Of a DNA stretch of 6,427 nucleotides, positions 1 to 6,217 are shown piece after piece. The position numbers and the translations under genes are program-made. The notes beneath the pieces were generated by a model. That model was not told the DNA's origin, did no database searches, and saw only the letters and a list, made by a program, of their open reading frames with translations. The stretch's first letter is position 1; each line of letters starts with the position of its first letter. Source of the DNA: CAYLZN01 sp964387935 (lineage in GTDB: Bacteria; Acidobacteriota; Vicinamibacteria; Vicinamibacterales; JAFNAJ01); assembly GCA_964387935.1 (NCBI GenBank), contig CAYLZN010000331.1, positions 1-6,427 on the forward strand, in the 5' to 3' direction.

Positions 1-489
1 GTCGATGACGCGCGGGTCGCCAGCCGGCAGACCGGGAATCACCGCCGGCCGCGAGCCGGTGGCGAGCACGCCGTGCTCGAAGCGCACGGTCACCTGGCCA
101 TCGGCCGTTGCCACGGCGAACGTCTGCGGATCGGCGAGCGTGGCGCGCCCCTGGACGAACGTCACCTTGCGCTGCCGTGCGAGCTGCCCGGTTCCGGCCG
201 TCAGCTTCTCGACGACCCCTTGCTTGAACGTGCGCAGCCGGTCGAGGTCGATCCGCGGCGCGCCGAAGTCGAGGCCCCACGCGCTCGCATGTTGCGCCTC
301 TGCGACGAGCCGCGCCACGTGCAGCAGCGCCTTCGAGGGAATGCAGCCTCGGTACAGGCACACGCCGCCAGGGTTCGGGTTCTCGTCGATGAGCGCCACG
401 CTCCTCCCGAGGTCGGCCGCCAGGAACGCGGCGGCGTAGCCGCCCGGTCCCGCGCCGAGCACAGCCACTTGCACGGTGGTCTCAGTCAT
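1..489 (-). CDS. lpdA: Dihydrolipoamide dehydrogenase (E3), N-terminal part, cut by window edge
   Basis: E3 is the flavoprotein that reoxidises the dihydrolipoyl groups of E2 and passes electrons through a disulfide and FAD to NAD+. The 163 residues present hold the start of the FAD-binding Rossmann fold, with GAGPGG at 12-17 and an acidic residue E36 at the end of the second strand. The redox-active disulfide motif follows, with C44 and C49 in GGVCLYRGCIPSKALL. The ATGSRP segment is at 143-148. The family is usually about 460-480 residues, so roughly the first third is here; the rest lies left of base 1. The ATG at 487-489 is chosen because a GAGGGA purine run (499-504) sits 9 nt upstream, inside the end of the E2 gene. 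The gap from the E2 stop is only 6 nt, which indicates co-transcription with aceE-aceF. The YR pair between the two cysteines, where many E3s have NV, is a variant and not a defect. Identity is secure; the assignment to PDH comes from the operon. Confidence 0.96.
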   Translation of the reverse strand, partial: MTETTVQVAVLGAGPGGYAAAFLAADLGRSVALIDENPNPGGVCLYRGCIPSKALLHVARLVAEAQHASAWGLDFGAPRIDLDRLRTFKQGVVEKLTAGTGQLARQRKVTFVQGRATLADPQTFAVATADGQVTVRFEHGVLATGSRPAVIPGLPAGDPRVID

Positions 490-495
490 GTCGGG

Positions 496-2187
496 TCATC
501 CCTCGAGCGACAGCAGGAACGGCTGCTCGAATGCCTCGGCCACCCAGCGCAGGAAGCGGATCCCGTCCGCGCCGTCGATGACCCGATGATCGTAGGACAG
601 TGAGAGCGGCAGCATCAGGCGAGGCTGGAACGCGCCGTCCTTCCACACCGGCTGCATGCGCGCCCGGGACAGCCCGAGGATCGCCACCTCGGGATGGTTC
701 ACGATCGGCGTGAAGTACGTGCCGCCGATGCCTCCCAGGTTGGTGATTGTGAAGCAGCCGCCTTCGAGGTCCTCCGCCGTCACCTTGCCCGCGCGCGCTT
801 TCTCGGCCGCTTTCGCGAGTTCCACGGACAGCTCGAAGATGTTGCGCTTGTCCACGTCGCGCAGGACCGGCACGAGGAGCCCGCGATCCGTATCGACCGC
901 CACGCCGACGTTGACGTAGTGCTTGAGGACGACCTCCTCGGTCGCCATGTCCACCGAGGCGTTGAACTGGGGGAACTTGCGCAGGGCCGCGGCCACGATC
1001 TTGAGCGCGATGGCCGTCATCGTGAGCTTGCCGCCGGCAGCCTCGGCCCGGGCCGAGAAGCGTGTTCGCAGATCCTCCAGATCGGTCACGTCCGCGTTGT
1101 CGCACTGCGTGACGTGGGGCACGGTGAGCCACGCCCGCGTGAGGTGCGCGGCCGTCTTGCGCCGAACGGCGCGCATCGGCTTGCGCTCCACAGGCCCCCA
1201 CCTGGCGAGGTCTGGCAGGGGCGCCGGCGCGAGCGCCAGCGCGCCCACCTCGTTCGCCGGCCGCGGCCCCCCCGACGACATGATGCGCTTGACGTGCGCC
1301 TTCACGTCCTCCGCCGAGACGCGGCCGCCCGGGCCGGAGCCGGTAACGGTGTTGATGTCCACGCCGAGTTCACGGGCCACCCGACGCACGGACGGCGCGG
1401 CGGGCGCCAGACGCCTCGGCGCGCCCTCGCGCGAGGGCAGGCTGACCACGGCGCCCCGGCCGCCCCCGGCTGCGAGCGTCGCCTCTGCCTCGGCTTCCGC
1501 GAGCGCGTACTCGACCAACCCGGGTTTGTCCGGCTGGTCGCCCGCGGAGGCCGTGAGCGTTTCCGACGCCGAAGGCGGTCCGGCGGCCGCGTGCACACGC
1601 TGCACCGTGAACGGCGGCGGCGCCGTCGGCGCCGCCCCGGTCGTCTCCACGACGATCACCACGTCGTCGATGGTGACCTTCGCGCCTTCCTTGACCCGCA
1701 CCTCGATGACGCGGCCGGACACGGAAGAGGGCACCTCGATGGTCGCCTTGTCCGTCTCGAGTTCGAGCAGCGCCTGGTCGCGCACGACGGTGTCGCCAAC
1801 GTTGACGAGCACGCGGAGCACGTCGCCACCGGCCACGTTCTCGCCGAGCGAGGGCAGGCGGACCTCCACCGGGCCCGGGCCTCCGGCGGCGGCAGGCGCC
1901 GCCGCGGGTACGGGCGCGGCGTCCTGCCGCGCGTCCGTCGCGCCGGGACCTGACGCCGCGACTGTCAGCACCGCGTCGCCGACCCTGATCTTCTGGCCCT
2001 CTTTGACGAGCAGCGCGGTCACGCGTCCTTCGACGGACGCCGGGACTTCGACGGTCGCCTTGTCGGTCTCGAGTTCGAGGACCGGCTGCTCGCGGGCGAT
2101 CGTGTCGCCCACCTTGACGAGCACGCGGAGCACATCGCCGCCGGCGACGTTCTCGCCGAGTTCGGGCAGGTGGAAATCGACTTCCAT
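496..2187 (-). CDS. aceF: Dihydrolipoamide acetyltransferase, E2 of pyruvate dehydrogenase (two lipoyl domains)
   Basis: E2 forms the core of the cytoplasmic PDH complex and transfers acetyl from its lipoyl arms to CoA. Domains in order within 563 residues: lipoyl domain 1 (about 2-77, lipoyl lysine K43 in ETDKATVEVP); an Ala/Pro-rich linker; lipoyl domain 2 (about 107-181, lipoyl lysine K147 in ETDKATIEVP); a long linker rich in Ala, Gly and Pro; a peripheral subunit-binding domain (about 264-300, PSVRRVARELGVD then GSGPGGRV); a second linker; and the acetyltransferase domain (about 333-563). The active-site motif SYDHRVIDGADG has catalytic H534 and D538. E. coli AceF has three lipoyl domains; two is common elsewhere. 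The ATG at 2185-2187 starts directly on the first lipoyl strand, and a GAGGGA run (2199-2204) lies 11 nt upstream. The gene begins 22 nt after the aceE stop and ends 6 nt before lpd. The two lipoyl segments are unusually alike at DNA level. An E2 for another 2-oxo acid is unlikely given the adjacent AceE-type E1. Confidence 0.97.
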   Translation of the reverse strand: MEVDFHLPELGENVAGGDVLRVLVKVGDTIAREQPVLELETDKATVEVPASVEGRVTALLVKEGQKIRVGDAVLTVAASGPGATDARQDAAPVPAAAPAAAGGPGPVEVRLPSLGENVAGGDVLRVLVNVGDTVVRDQALLELETDKATIEVPSSVSGRVIEVRVKEGAKVTIDDVVIVVETTGAAPTAPPPFTVQRVHAAAGPPSASETLTASAGDQPDKPGLVEYALAEAEAEATLAAGGGRGAVVSLPSREGAPRRLAPAAPSVRRVARELGVDINTVTGSGPGGRVSAEDVKAHVKRIMSSGGPRPANEVGALALAPAPLPDLARWGPVERKPMRAVRRKTAAHLTRAWLTVPHVTQCDNADVTDLEDLRTRFSARAEAAGGKLTMTAIALKIVAAALRKFPQFNASVDMATEEVVLKHYVNVGVAVDTDRGLLVPVLRDVDKRNIFELSVELAKAAEKARAGKVTAEDLEGGCFTITNLGGIGGTYFTPIVNHPEVAILGLSRARMQPVWKDGAFQPRLMLPLSLSYDHRVIDGADGIRFLRWVAEAFEQPFLLSLEG

Positions 2188-2209
2188 GGGTTCGTCCGTC
2201 CCTCGTCGG

Positions 2210-4897
2210 TCAGGCCGTGGCCGGGTTGACCTTGTCTGGGTTGATCTCGAGGTCCTTCATGGCGCGCTCGACCACGCTGGCCTCGATCAGTTTCTCGCGC
2301 AGGAGCGCGTGCAGGGTGGCCACGGTCACGAACCGGGCGTCCACCTCGAAGAAGTCGCGCAGCCCGGCCCGGCTTTCGCTCCGGCCGAAGCCGTCGGTGC
2401 CGAGCGCCGTGACCGGGCGATTGACCCATCGATCGATCGCGCGTGGCAGCGCCTTGATGTAGTCCGAGGCGGCGACCACGACGCCGGGAGTGTCACCGAG
2501 GCACTCCGTCACATAGGGCGCGCGCGGCGTCGCCGCCGGGTGCAGCATGTTCCAGCGCTCCGCGGCGTTGCCGTCCCGGTACAGCTCGGCGTAGCTCGTC
2601 ACGCTCCAGACGTCCGCCGACACGCCGTACTTCTCGGCGAGCAGCTCCTGGGCCTTCACGACCTCCGGGAGGATGGCCCCGCTGCCGAGCAGCTGGGCGC
2701 GGAGTTTCGACCGCCGTCCCTCGGACGCCCGGAGCCGGTACAGGCCCTTGAGGATGCCCTCGCGTACGCCCTCGGGCATGGAGGGCTGGGCGTACTGCTC
2801 GTTCATCACCGTCAGGTAGTAGAACAGGCTCTCGCCGTCCACGTACATCCGGCGGATGCCATCCTGGATGATCGCGGCGAGTTCGAAGGCATACGCCGGG
2901 TCGTAGCTCTTGCAGGTGGGCACGGGCAGGGCCAGCACGTGGCTGTTGCCGTCCTGGTGCTGCAGTCCCTCGCCCGCCAGCGTCGTCCGGCCCGAGGTGC
3001 CGCCGAGCAGGAACCCGCGCGTGCGCATGTCCGCCCCCGCCCAGACGAGGTCCCCGATCCGCTGGAAGCCGAACATCGAGTAGAAGATGAAAAACGGGAT
3101 CACGTTGACGCCGTGGGTGGCGTACGCGGTGCCCGCCGCGATGAACGACGACATCGAGCCGGCCTCGGTGATGCCTTCCTCGAAGATCTGCCCGTTGGTG
3201 GCTTCCTTGTAGTAGAGCAGCGTGTCCATGTCCACCGGCTCGTACAGCTGCCCGACGTGGGAGTAGATCCCGACCTGACGGAAGAGCGACTCCATGCCGA
3301 AGGTGCGCGCCTCGTCTGGCACGATCGGGACCACGAGCCGGCCGAGGTCGGGGTCGCGCAGGAGCTTCGACAGTAGCCGGACGAACACCATGGTCGTCGA
3401 GGCCTTCCGACCTTCCGTGCCCTTGTAGAACTCCTCGAACACCTCGTCGTGGGCCGGCTTCAGGGTCACTGGCACCGACACCACGCGTCGTTGGGGGAGG
3501 AAGCCGCCAAGCGCGCGGCGCCGCTCGAGCATGTAGGCGATCTCGGGGCTGTCCTGCGGCGGCCGGTAGAAGGGGGCCTTGGCAACCTCCTCGTCCGAGA
3601 TCGGAATACCGAAGCGCGTCCGGAACGCGCTGAGCTCGTCCTCGTTCAGTTTCTTCTGCTGGTGCGTGATGTTCTTGCCCTCGCCCGCCTCGCCGAGGCC
3701 ATAGCCCTTGATCGTGCGGGCCAGGATGACCGTCGGCGCGCCGCGGTGCGCGACGGCCGCGCGGTACGCGTTGTAGACCTTCTCCGGGTCGTGGCCGCCG
3801 AGGCGCATCTTCTTCAGCTGATCGTCGGAGAGGTGCTTGACCATGTCGAGCAGACGCGGGTCTGCCCCCCAGAAGTGCTGGCGGATGTAAGCCCCCGATT
3901 CGACCGCGTATTTCTGGTACTGCCCGTCGACGATCTCTCCGGCACGACGGGCCAGGATGCCGTCTCGGTCCTTGGCGTACAGCGCGTCCCACTCGCGGCC
4001 CCACAGGACCTTGATGACGTTCCAGCCCGCGCCGCGGAAGATCGCCTCCAGCTCCTGGATGATCTGACCGTTGCCCCGCACCGGGCCGTCGAGGCGCTGC
4101 AGGTTGCAGTTGATGACGAAGACGAGGTTGTCCAGCTTCTCGCGGGACGCCAGCGTGATCGCGCCGAGCGCCTCGGGTTCGTCGGTCTCGCCGTCGCCGA
4201 GGAAGGCCCACACGCGCTGCCCGGACGCCGGTTTCAGTCCCCGATCTTCGAGGTACCGATTGAAGCGCGCCTGATAGATCGCCATGATCGGGCCGAGGCC
4301 CATCGACACCGTGGGGAACTCCCAGAAGTCGGGCATCAGCCACGGGTGCGGGTAGGACGAGAGCCCGCCCCCGGGCTTGAACTCGCGTCGGAAATTCTCG
4401 AGCTGCTGGGCCGCCAGGCGGCCTTCGAGGAACGCTCGGGCGTAAATGCCCGGCGCCGCGTGCCCCTGGAAGAAGACGAGGTCTCCGTCGACGCCGGACT
4501 CGCCACGGCCCCGGAAGAAGTGGTTGAACCCGACTTCGTACAGCGTGGCGGCCGAGGCGTACGTGGAGATGTGTCCGCCGATGCCGTCTTCCAGCCGGTT
4601 GGCCCGCACGACCATGGCGAGGGCATTCCACCGGATCAGGCTCTTGATGCGTCGCTCGATCTCGTTGCTCCCCGGCATCGGCACCTGTTCCTCCGCGGGA
4701 ATGGTGTTGACGTAGGGAGTGTTCGCCGTGAACGGCAGCCTGACGCCGTGTTTGCGCGCGTGAATCTCGAGGGTGCGCAGCAGGCGCGCGGCTCGAAGCG
4801 GTCCTCCGCTGTCGAGGACGTAGTCGAAGGACTCGAGCCACTCGCGCGTTTCGATCGGGTTGACGTCGGCGGTGTCCTTGGCGGCGGGGTTTCTCAT
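2210..4897 (-). CDS. aceE: Pyruvate dehydrogenase E1 component, homodimeric type
   Basis: E1 decarboxylates pyruvate on thiamine diphosphate and reductively acetylates the lipoyl groups of E2. At 895 residues it matches the usual length of about 890 for homodimeric E1. It is collinear with E. coli AceE as I remember it, from DVNPIETREW (11-20) to NPDKVNPATA at the end. The thiamine diphosphate/Mg motif runs from GDGETDEPE (234-242) to NCN (263-265). The mobile active-site loop carries GKNITHQQKK with H412, the counterpart of E. coli H407. DEARTFGMESLFRQ (528-541) opens the middle domain, and E574 in EEGITEAG is the probable cofactor-activating glutamate. GLQHQDG (644-650) and LGTDGFGRS (832-840) are also typical. 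The open frame continues upstream to an ATG at 5125. I choose the ATG at 4895-4897 because GGAGA (4908-4912) precedes it by 10 nt, the homology starts just after it, and the 76 upstream residues are Arg-rich and look non-coding. It is the first gene of the operon, 22 nt before aceF. Confidence 0.97.
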   Translation of the reverse strand: MRNPAAKDTADVNPIETREWLESFDYVLDSGGPLRAARLLRTLEIHARKHGVRLPFTANTPYVNTIPAEEQVPMPGSNEIERRIKSLIRWNALAMVVRANRLEDGIGGHISTYASAATLYEVGFNHFFRGRGESGVDGDLVFFQGHAAPGIYARAFLEGRLAAQQLENFRREFKPGGGLSSYPHPWLMPDFWEFPTVSMGLGPIMAIYQARFNRYLEDRGLKPASGQRVWAFLGDGETDEPEALGAITLASREKLDNLVFVINCNLQRLDGPVRGNGQIIQELEAIFRGAGWNVIKVLWGREWDALYAKDRDGILARRAGEIVDGQYQKYAVESGAYIRQHFWGADPRLLDMVKHLSDDQLKKMRLGGHDPEKVYNAYRAAVAHRGAPTVILARTIKGYGLGEAGEGKNITHQQKKLNEDELSAFRTRFGIPISDEEVAKAPFYRPPQDSPEIAYMLERRRALGGFLPQRRVVSVPVTLKPAHDEVFEEFYKGTEGRKASTTMVFVRLLSKLLRDPDLGRLVVPIVPDEARTFGMESLFRQVGIYSHVGQLYEPVDMDTLLYYKEATNGQIFEEGITEAGSMSSFIAAGTAYATHGVNVIPFFIFYSMFGFQRIGDLVWAGADMRTRGFLLGGTSGRTTLAGEGLQHQDGNSHVLALPVPTCKSYDPAYAFELAAIIQDGIRRMYVDGESLFYYLTVMNEQYAQPSMPEGVREGILKGLYRLRASEGRRSKLRAQLLGSGAILPEVVKAQELLAEKYGVSADVWSVTSYAELYRDGNAAERWNMLHPAATPRAPYVTECLGDTPGVVVAASDYIKALPRAIDRWVNRPVTALGTDGFGRSESRAGLRDFFEVDARFVTVATLHALLREKLIEASVVERAMKDLEINPDKVNPATA

Positions 4898-4912
4898 GAC
4901 CAGCTGGTCTCC
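4898..4912 (-). promoter_or_regulatory. aceE ribosome binding site with a palindrome in the spacer
   Basis: Reading towards aceE, GGAGA (4912-4908) is followed 10 nt later by the chosen ATG. Bases 4898-4909 are a perfect 12-base palindrome (GACCAGCTGGTC), which in mRNA can fold as a 4-bp stem with an AGCU loop. It lies between the Shine-Dalgarno bases and the start codon and overlaps the last two Shine-Dalgarno bases. The position is what fixes the start; any regulatory role for the small stem is inference. Confidence 0.6.
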
Positions 4913-5045
4913 AGATCGAGCGCACACTCCGGCTCGGAACGCGCACTCTGGGCGTTGAACACCGGAGCGTCTGCGCCCGAATCGCCTCCGCTGGGGGCGG
5001 CGGCGGCGCCGAAGGGCTCGGTGTCGGGGAACCCGATCAGATAGC
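4913..5045. other. Non-coding leader/upstream region of aceE
   Basis: This is the part of the 536-bp aceE-lemA divergent region nearest aceE. It contains a GC-rich run (about 4986-5012, GGCGGCGGCGGCG). I see no gene and no convincing riboswitch or sigma-70 promoter in it. A weak -35/-10-like pair for aceE lies just upstream on the minus strand, TTGCGA (5065-5060) and TATCTG (5044-5039), with a 15-nt gap. It is too short and too degenerate to annotate as a promoter. The minus frame stays open through here but has an Arg-rich, GC-driven composition. Confidence 0.4.
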
Positions 5046-5119
5046 TTAGTGCTTCGATTCGCAATTACGGCGACGTATGGCGAACCCACGGCGTCGCCGT
5101 CTTGCTCACTCAGCACTAA
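5046..5119. other. Long imperfect stem-loop upstream of aceE
   Basis: Three nested complementary segments can be read directly. The outer arm is TTAGTGCT (5046-5053) with AGCACTAA (5112-5119). The middle arm is GCAA (5061-5064) with TTGC (5102-5105). The inner arm is ACGGCGACG (5067-5075) with CGTCGCCGT (5092-5100), around a 16-nt loop. All 21 pairs are Watson-Crick, separated by small asymmetric internal loops. It lies 149-222 bases upstream of the aceE start. It could be a leader RNA structure, a protein-binding palindrome, or a small inserted repeat of REP or MITE type. The sequence does not decide between these, and no T-run follows on either strand, so a terminator is unlikely. Confidence 0.55.
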
Positions 5120-5217
5120 CCTCAATCCGACAATCGGCTTGCGGCCTGCGGCGCACGGCGCGCGGCCGGCACGGCGAAAACCCTCAAGAACCAGTCATTC
5201 GGTACTCTCACTCCCCG

Positions 5218-5308
5218 TGAGGTGACGGTTCGCGAGGGAAACAACGATTCCGCCCACCAGGCCGCTGGTCGCCCGCCGATCGCCGCCCGCCGTTCTGTCC
5301 CATCAAGG
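5218..5308 (+). repeat. 91-bp intergenic repeat, copy A (inverted partner at 6024-6114)
   Basis: This segment aligns without gaps to the reverse complement of 6024-6114. I count 77 identities in 91 positions (about 85%) by hand. The best-conserved core is CAGGCCGCTGGTCGCC (5258-5273 region) and CGCCGCCCGCCGTTCTGTCC (5281-5300). The segment contains a short perfect hairpin, ACCAG (5256-5260) with CTGGT (5265-5269) around GCCG. It lies 125 bp before the lemA start. Similarity stops at about TGAGGT on one side and ATCAAGG on the other, giving it definite edges. It is most likely a dispersed intergenic repeat of this genome; a family name cannot be given. Confidence 0.8.
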
Positions 5309-5420
5309 TTATCACCTCGGCCGGTCTCCCCGATTCCGCGGTGCGGCGGCGTGCAGGGCCCCATCGCCTGCCTGAAGGGGAAGGCACGGCCGCGCCGGCA
5401 ATGCCGCGGGATTTTTCGGC

Positions 5421-5433
5421 TAGACTGTCGCCC
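5421..5433 (+). promoter_or_regulatory. -10-like box immediately before lemA, possible leaderless start
   Basis: TAGACT (5421-5426) fits the TANNNT pattern of a sigma-70 -10 box and ends 7 nt before the lemA ATG, so transcription would begin at or next to the A of ATG. No Shine-Dalgarno-like purine run lies within 4-14 nt of the ATG; the bases there are mainly pyrimidines and GC. The nearest good purine run (5375-5384) is 49 nt upstream. No clear -35 box is visible at the expected distance (GCAATG at 5398-5403). Leaderless starts with this geometry are known in several bacterial phyla; here it is inferred from spacing only. Confidence 0.4.
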
Positions 5434-6021
5434 ATGCGCAACCGCTTCCCTCACATCGTCCTGCCGCTCCTCGTGGTGGCCGCGGCGCTGACCGTGCTCC
5501 CGGGCTGCTCGTACAACACCCTCACGGCCCAGGAGGAGCAGATCAAGTCGGCCTGGAGCGAAGTCCAGAACCAGCTCCAGCGACGCAACGACCTGATTCC
5601 GAACCTCGTGGAAACCGTCAGGGGCGTGGCGGGCCAGGAGCAGCAGGTCTTCACGCAGATCGCGGAGTCGCGGGCCAAACTGGCTGGCGCCAAGACTCCC
5701 GCCGAGACCATGGCCGCGGCCAACGAGCAATCCTCGGCGCTGGCCCGCCTGCTCGTGGTGGTGGAGAACTACCCGCAGCTCAAGTCGAACGAGTCGTTCA
5801 ACCGCCTCATGGACGAACTGTCGGGGACGGAGAACCGCCTCACCGTTTCGCGCAAGCGCTACAACGACTCCATCCAGGCCTTCAACACGGCCCGCAAGCA
5901 GTTCCCTGCGCTCATCACGGCGAAGATGTTCGGGTTCTCGACCGAGTACCCCTACTTCGAGGCGCCGAAGGAAGCGACGCAGGTGCCGAAGGTGGACTTC
6001 GGTGGGTTCCAGCCCAAGTGA
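5434..6021 (+). CDS. lemA: LemA family lipoprotein
   Basis: LemA proteins are small, mostly helical, membrane-anchored proteins of poorly defined function, often encoded beside TPM-domain (YgcG-like) proteins. This one has 195 residues, normal for the family. Residues 1-24 form a lipoprotein signal: MRNRF, a hydrophobic stretch 8-22, then LPGC with lipidated C25. The proline at -2 is a little unusual for a lipobox. Family hallmarks follow: YNTLTAQEEQIKSAWSEVQNQ (first 20 of them 27-46), QRRNDLIPNLVETVRG (49-64), ENYPQLKSNESF (111-122), ELSGTENRLTVSRKRYND (128-145), KQFPA (155-159), YFEAP (174-178) and the C-terminal KVDF (186-189). The mature protein is predicted to be a helical bundle on the periplasmic or outer face. 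The in-frame ATG at 5401 and GTG at 5341 are rejected because they would bury the signal peptide behind an Arg-rich extension. No partner gene follows; the gene is monocistronic here, bracketed by inverted repeats and convergent with an IS200-like transposase. Confidence 0.94.
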   Translation: MRNRFPHIVLPLLVVAAALTVLPGCSYNTLTAQEEQIKSAWSEVQNQLQRRNDLIPNLVETVRGVAGQEQQVFTQIAESRAKLAGAKTPAETMAAANEQSSALARLLVVVENYPQLKSNESFNRLMDELSGTENRLTVSRKRYNDSIQAFNTARKQFPALITAKMFGFSTEYPYFEAPKEATQVPKVDFGGFQPK

Positions 6022-6023
6022 GC

Positions 6024-6114
6024 CCCTGATCGGACAGAACGGCGGGCGGCGGGCGGCTGGCGACCAGCGGCCTGACGGGCTGAGTCGTTGTGTCCGTCGC
6101 GATCCCTGACCTCA
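6024..6114 (-). repeat. 91-bp intergenic repeat, copy B (inverted relative to copy A)
   Basis: This is the reverse-complement counterpart of 5218-5308, with 14 mismatches and no gaps across 91 bases by hand alignment. It begins 3 bases after the lemA stop codon (6019-6021). Its far end (TGAGGT read on the minus strand) lies 8 bp from the terminal hairpin of the IS200-like element. The small hairpin seen in copy A survives here only in part (CAG/CTG around GCCG). The GC-rich arm after lemA might slow transcription, but there is no T-run and I do not call it a terminator. Confidence 0.8.
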
Positions 6115-6122
6115 GTAACAAT

Positions 6123-6141
6123 CCCCCGGCAGAGCCGGGGG
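6123..6141. terminator. Terminal hairpin of the IS200-like element, possible bidirectional terminator
   Basis: CCCCCGGC (6123-6130) and GCCGGGGG (6134-6141) form a perfect 8-bp stem with a 3-nt AGA loop. On the plus strand it is followed by CATTTCGATTG and on the minus strand by ATTGTTAC, so both sides have only a weak T-rich tail. It lies between the convergent lemA and tnpA genes, where a shared terminator would be useful. It is also placed and shaped like the right-end recognition hairpin of IS200/IS605 elements. Both roles are possible together. Confidence 0.55.
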
Positions 6142-6155
6142 CATTTCGATTGTGG

Positions 6156-6217
6156 GCCGCTCGAAGCGGCTGGCGGGGTCGCTAACGCGGCCCCGTCGTG
6201 GGCCACCTCACGGTGGC
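6156..6217. other. Three further tandem hairpins between tnpA and the IS end
   Basis: Three more self-complementary units are seen directly. GCCGCT (6156-6161) pairs with AGCGGC (6165-6170) around a 3-nt loop. GGGGTCGC (6175-6182) pairs with GCGGCCCC (6187-6194) through 8 pairs, one of them G-U, around a TAAC loop. GCCACC (6202-6207) pairs with GGTGGC (6212-6217) around TCAC; read in the tnpA direction this loop is GTGA, a GNRA-type tetraloop. The last hairpin touches the tnpA stop codon (6217-6219). With 6123-6141 this makes four hairpins in 95 bp, spaced 4-14 nt apart. This is probably the structured 3' untranslated end of the IS; its function is not known to me. Confidence 0.6.

Noticed and set aside
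923..3376. Very long plus-strand open frame (817 codons) opposite aceF and aceE
   Set aside because: It lies antisense to two genes with unmistakable family motifs. Its product is a low-complexity Ser/Thr/Arg/Val-rich translation, as expected when a GC-rich gene is read on the other strand.
3449..5044. 531-codon plus-strand open frame opposite aceE
   Set aside because: It is antisense to the conserved E1 sequence, shows no recognisable motif, and runs into the non-coding leader. It is explained by GC-driven lack of stops.
5039..5066. Sigma-70 promoter for aceE (TTGCGA / TATCTG on the minus strand)
   Set aside because: The spacing is only 15 nt and the -10 box matches the consensus at three positions, so it is too weak to annotate.
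4898..5125. 76-residue N-terminal extension of AceE from the ATG at 5125
   Set aside because: The extension is Arg-rich and unlike E1, and it would read through the stem-loop. The ATG at 4897 has a good Shine-Dalgarno and gives the family's usual length.
5222..5320. Small peptide possibly encoded by the 91-bp repeat
   Set aside because: One frame of each copy reads similarly (DSA-QAAGR-P-AARRS), but the differences between copies include several non-synonymous changes. There is no shared start or ribosome site, so the similarity follows from the DNA repeat itself.
5122..5730. 202-codon minus-strand frame across the lemA start
   Set aside because: It overlaps the conserved half of lemA in antisense and the repeat copy. 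Its composition is typical of a shadow frame.
6024..6080. Intrinsic terminator for lemA in the GC-rich arm right after its stop
   Set aside because: There is no strong stem followed by a T-run. The hairpin at 6123-6141 is the better candidate.
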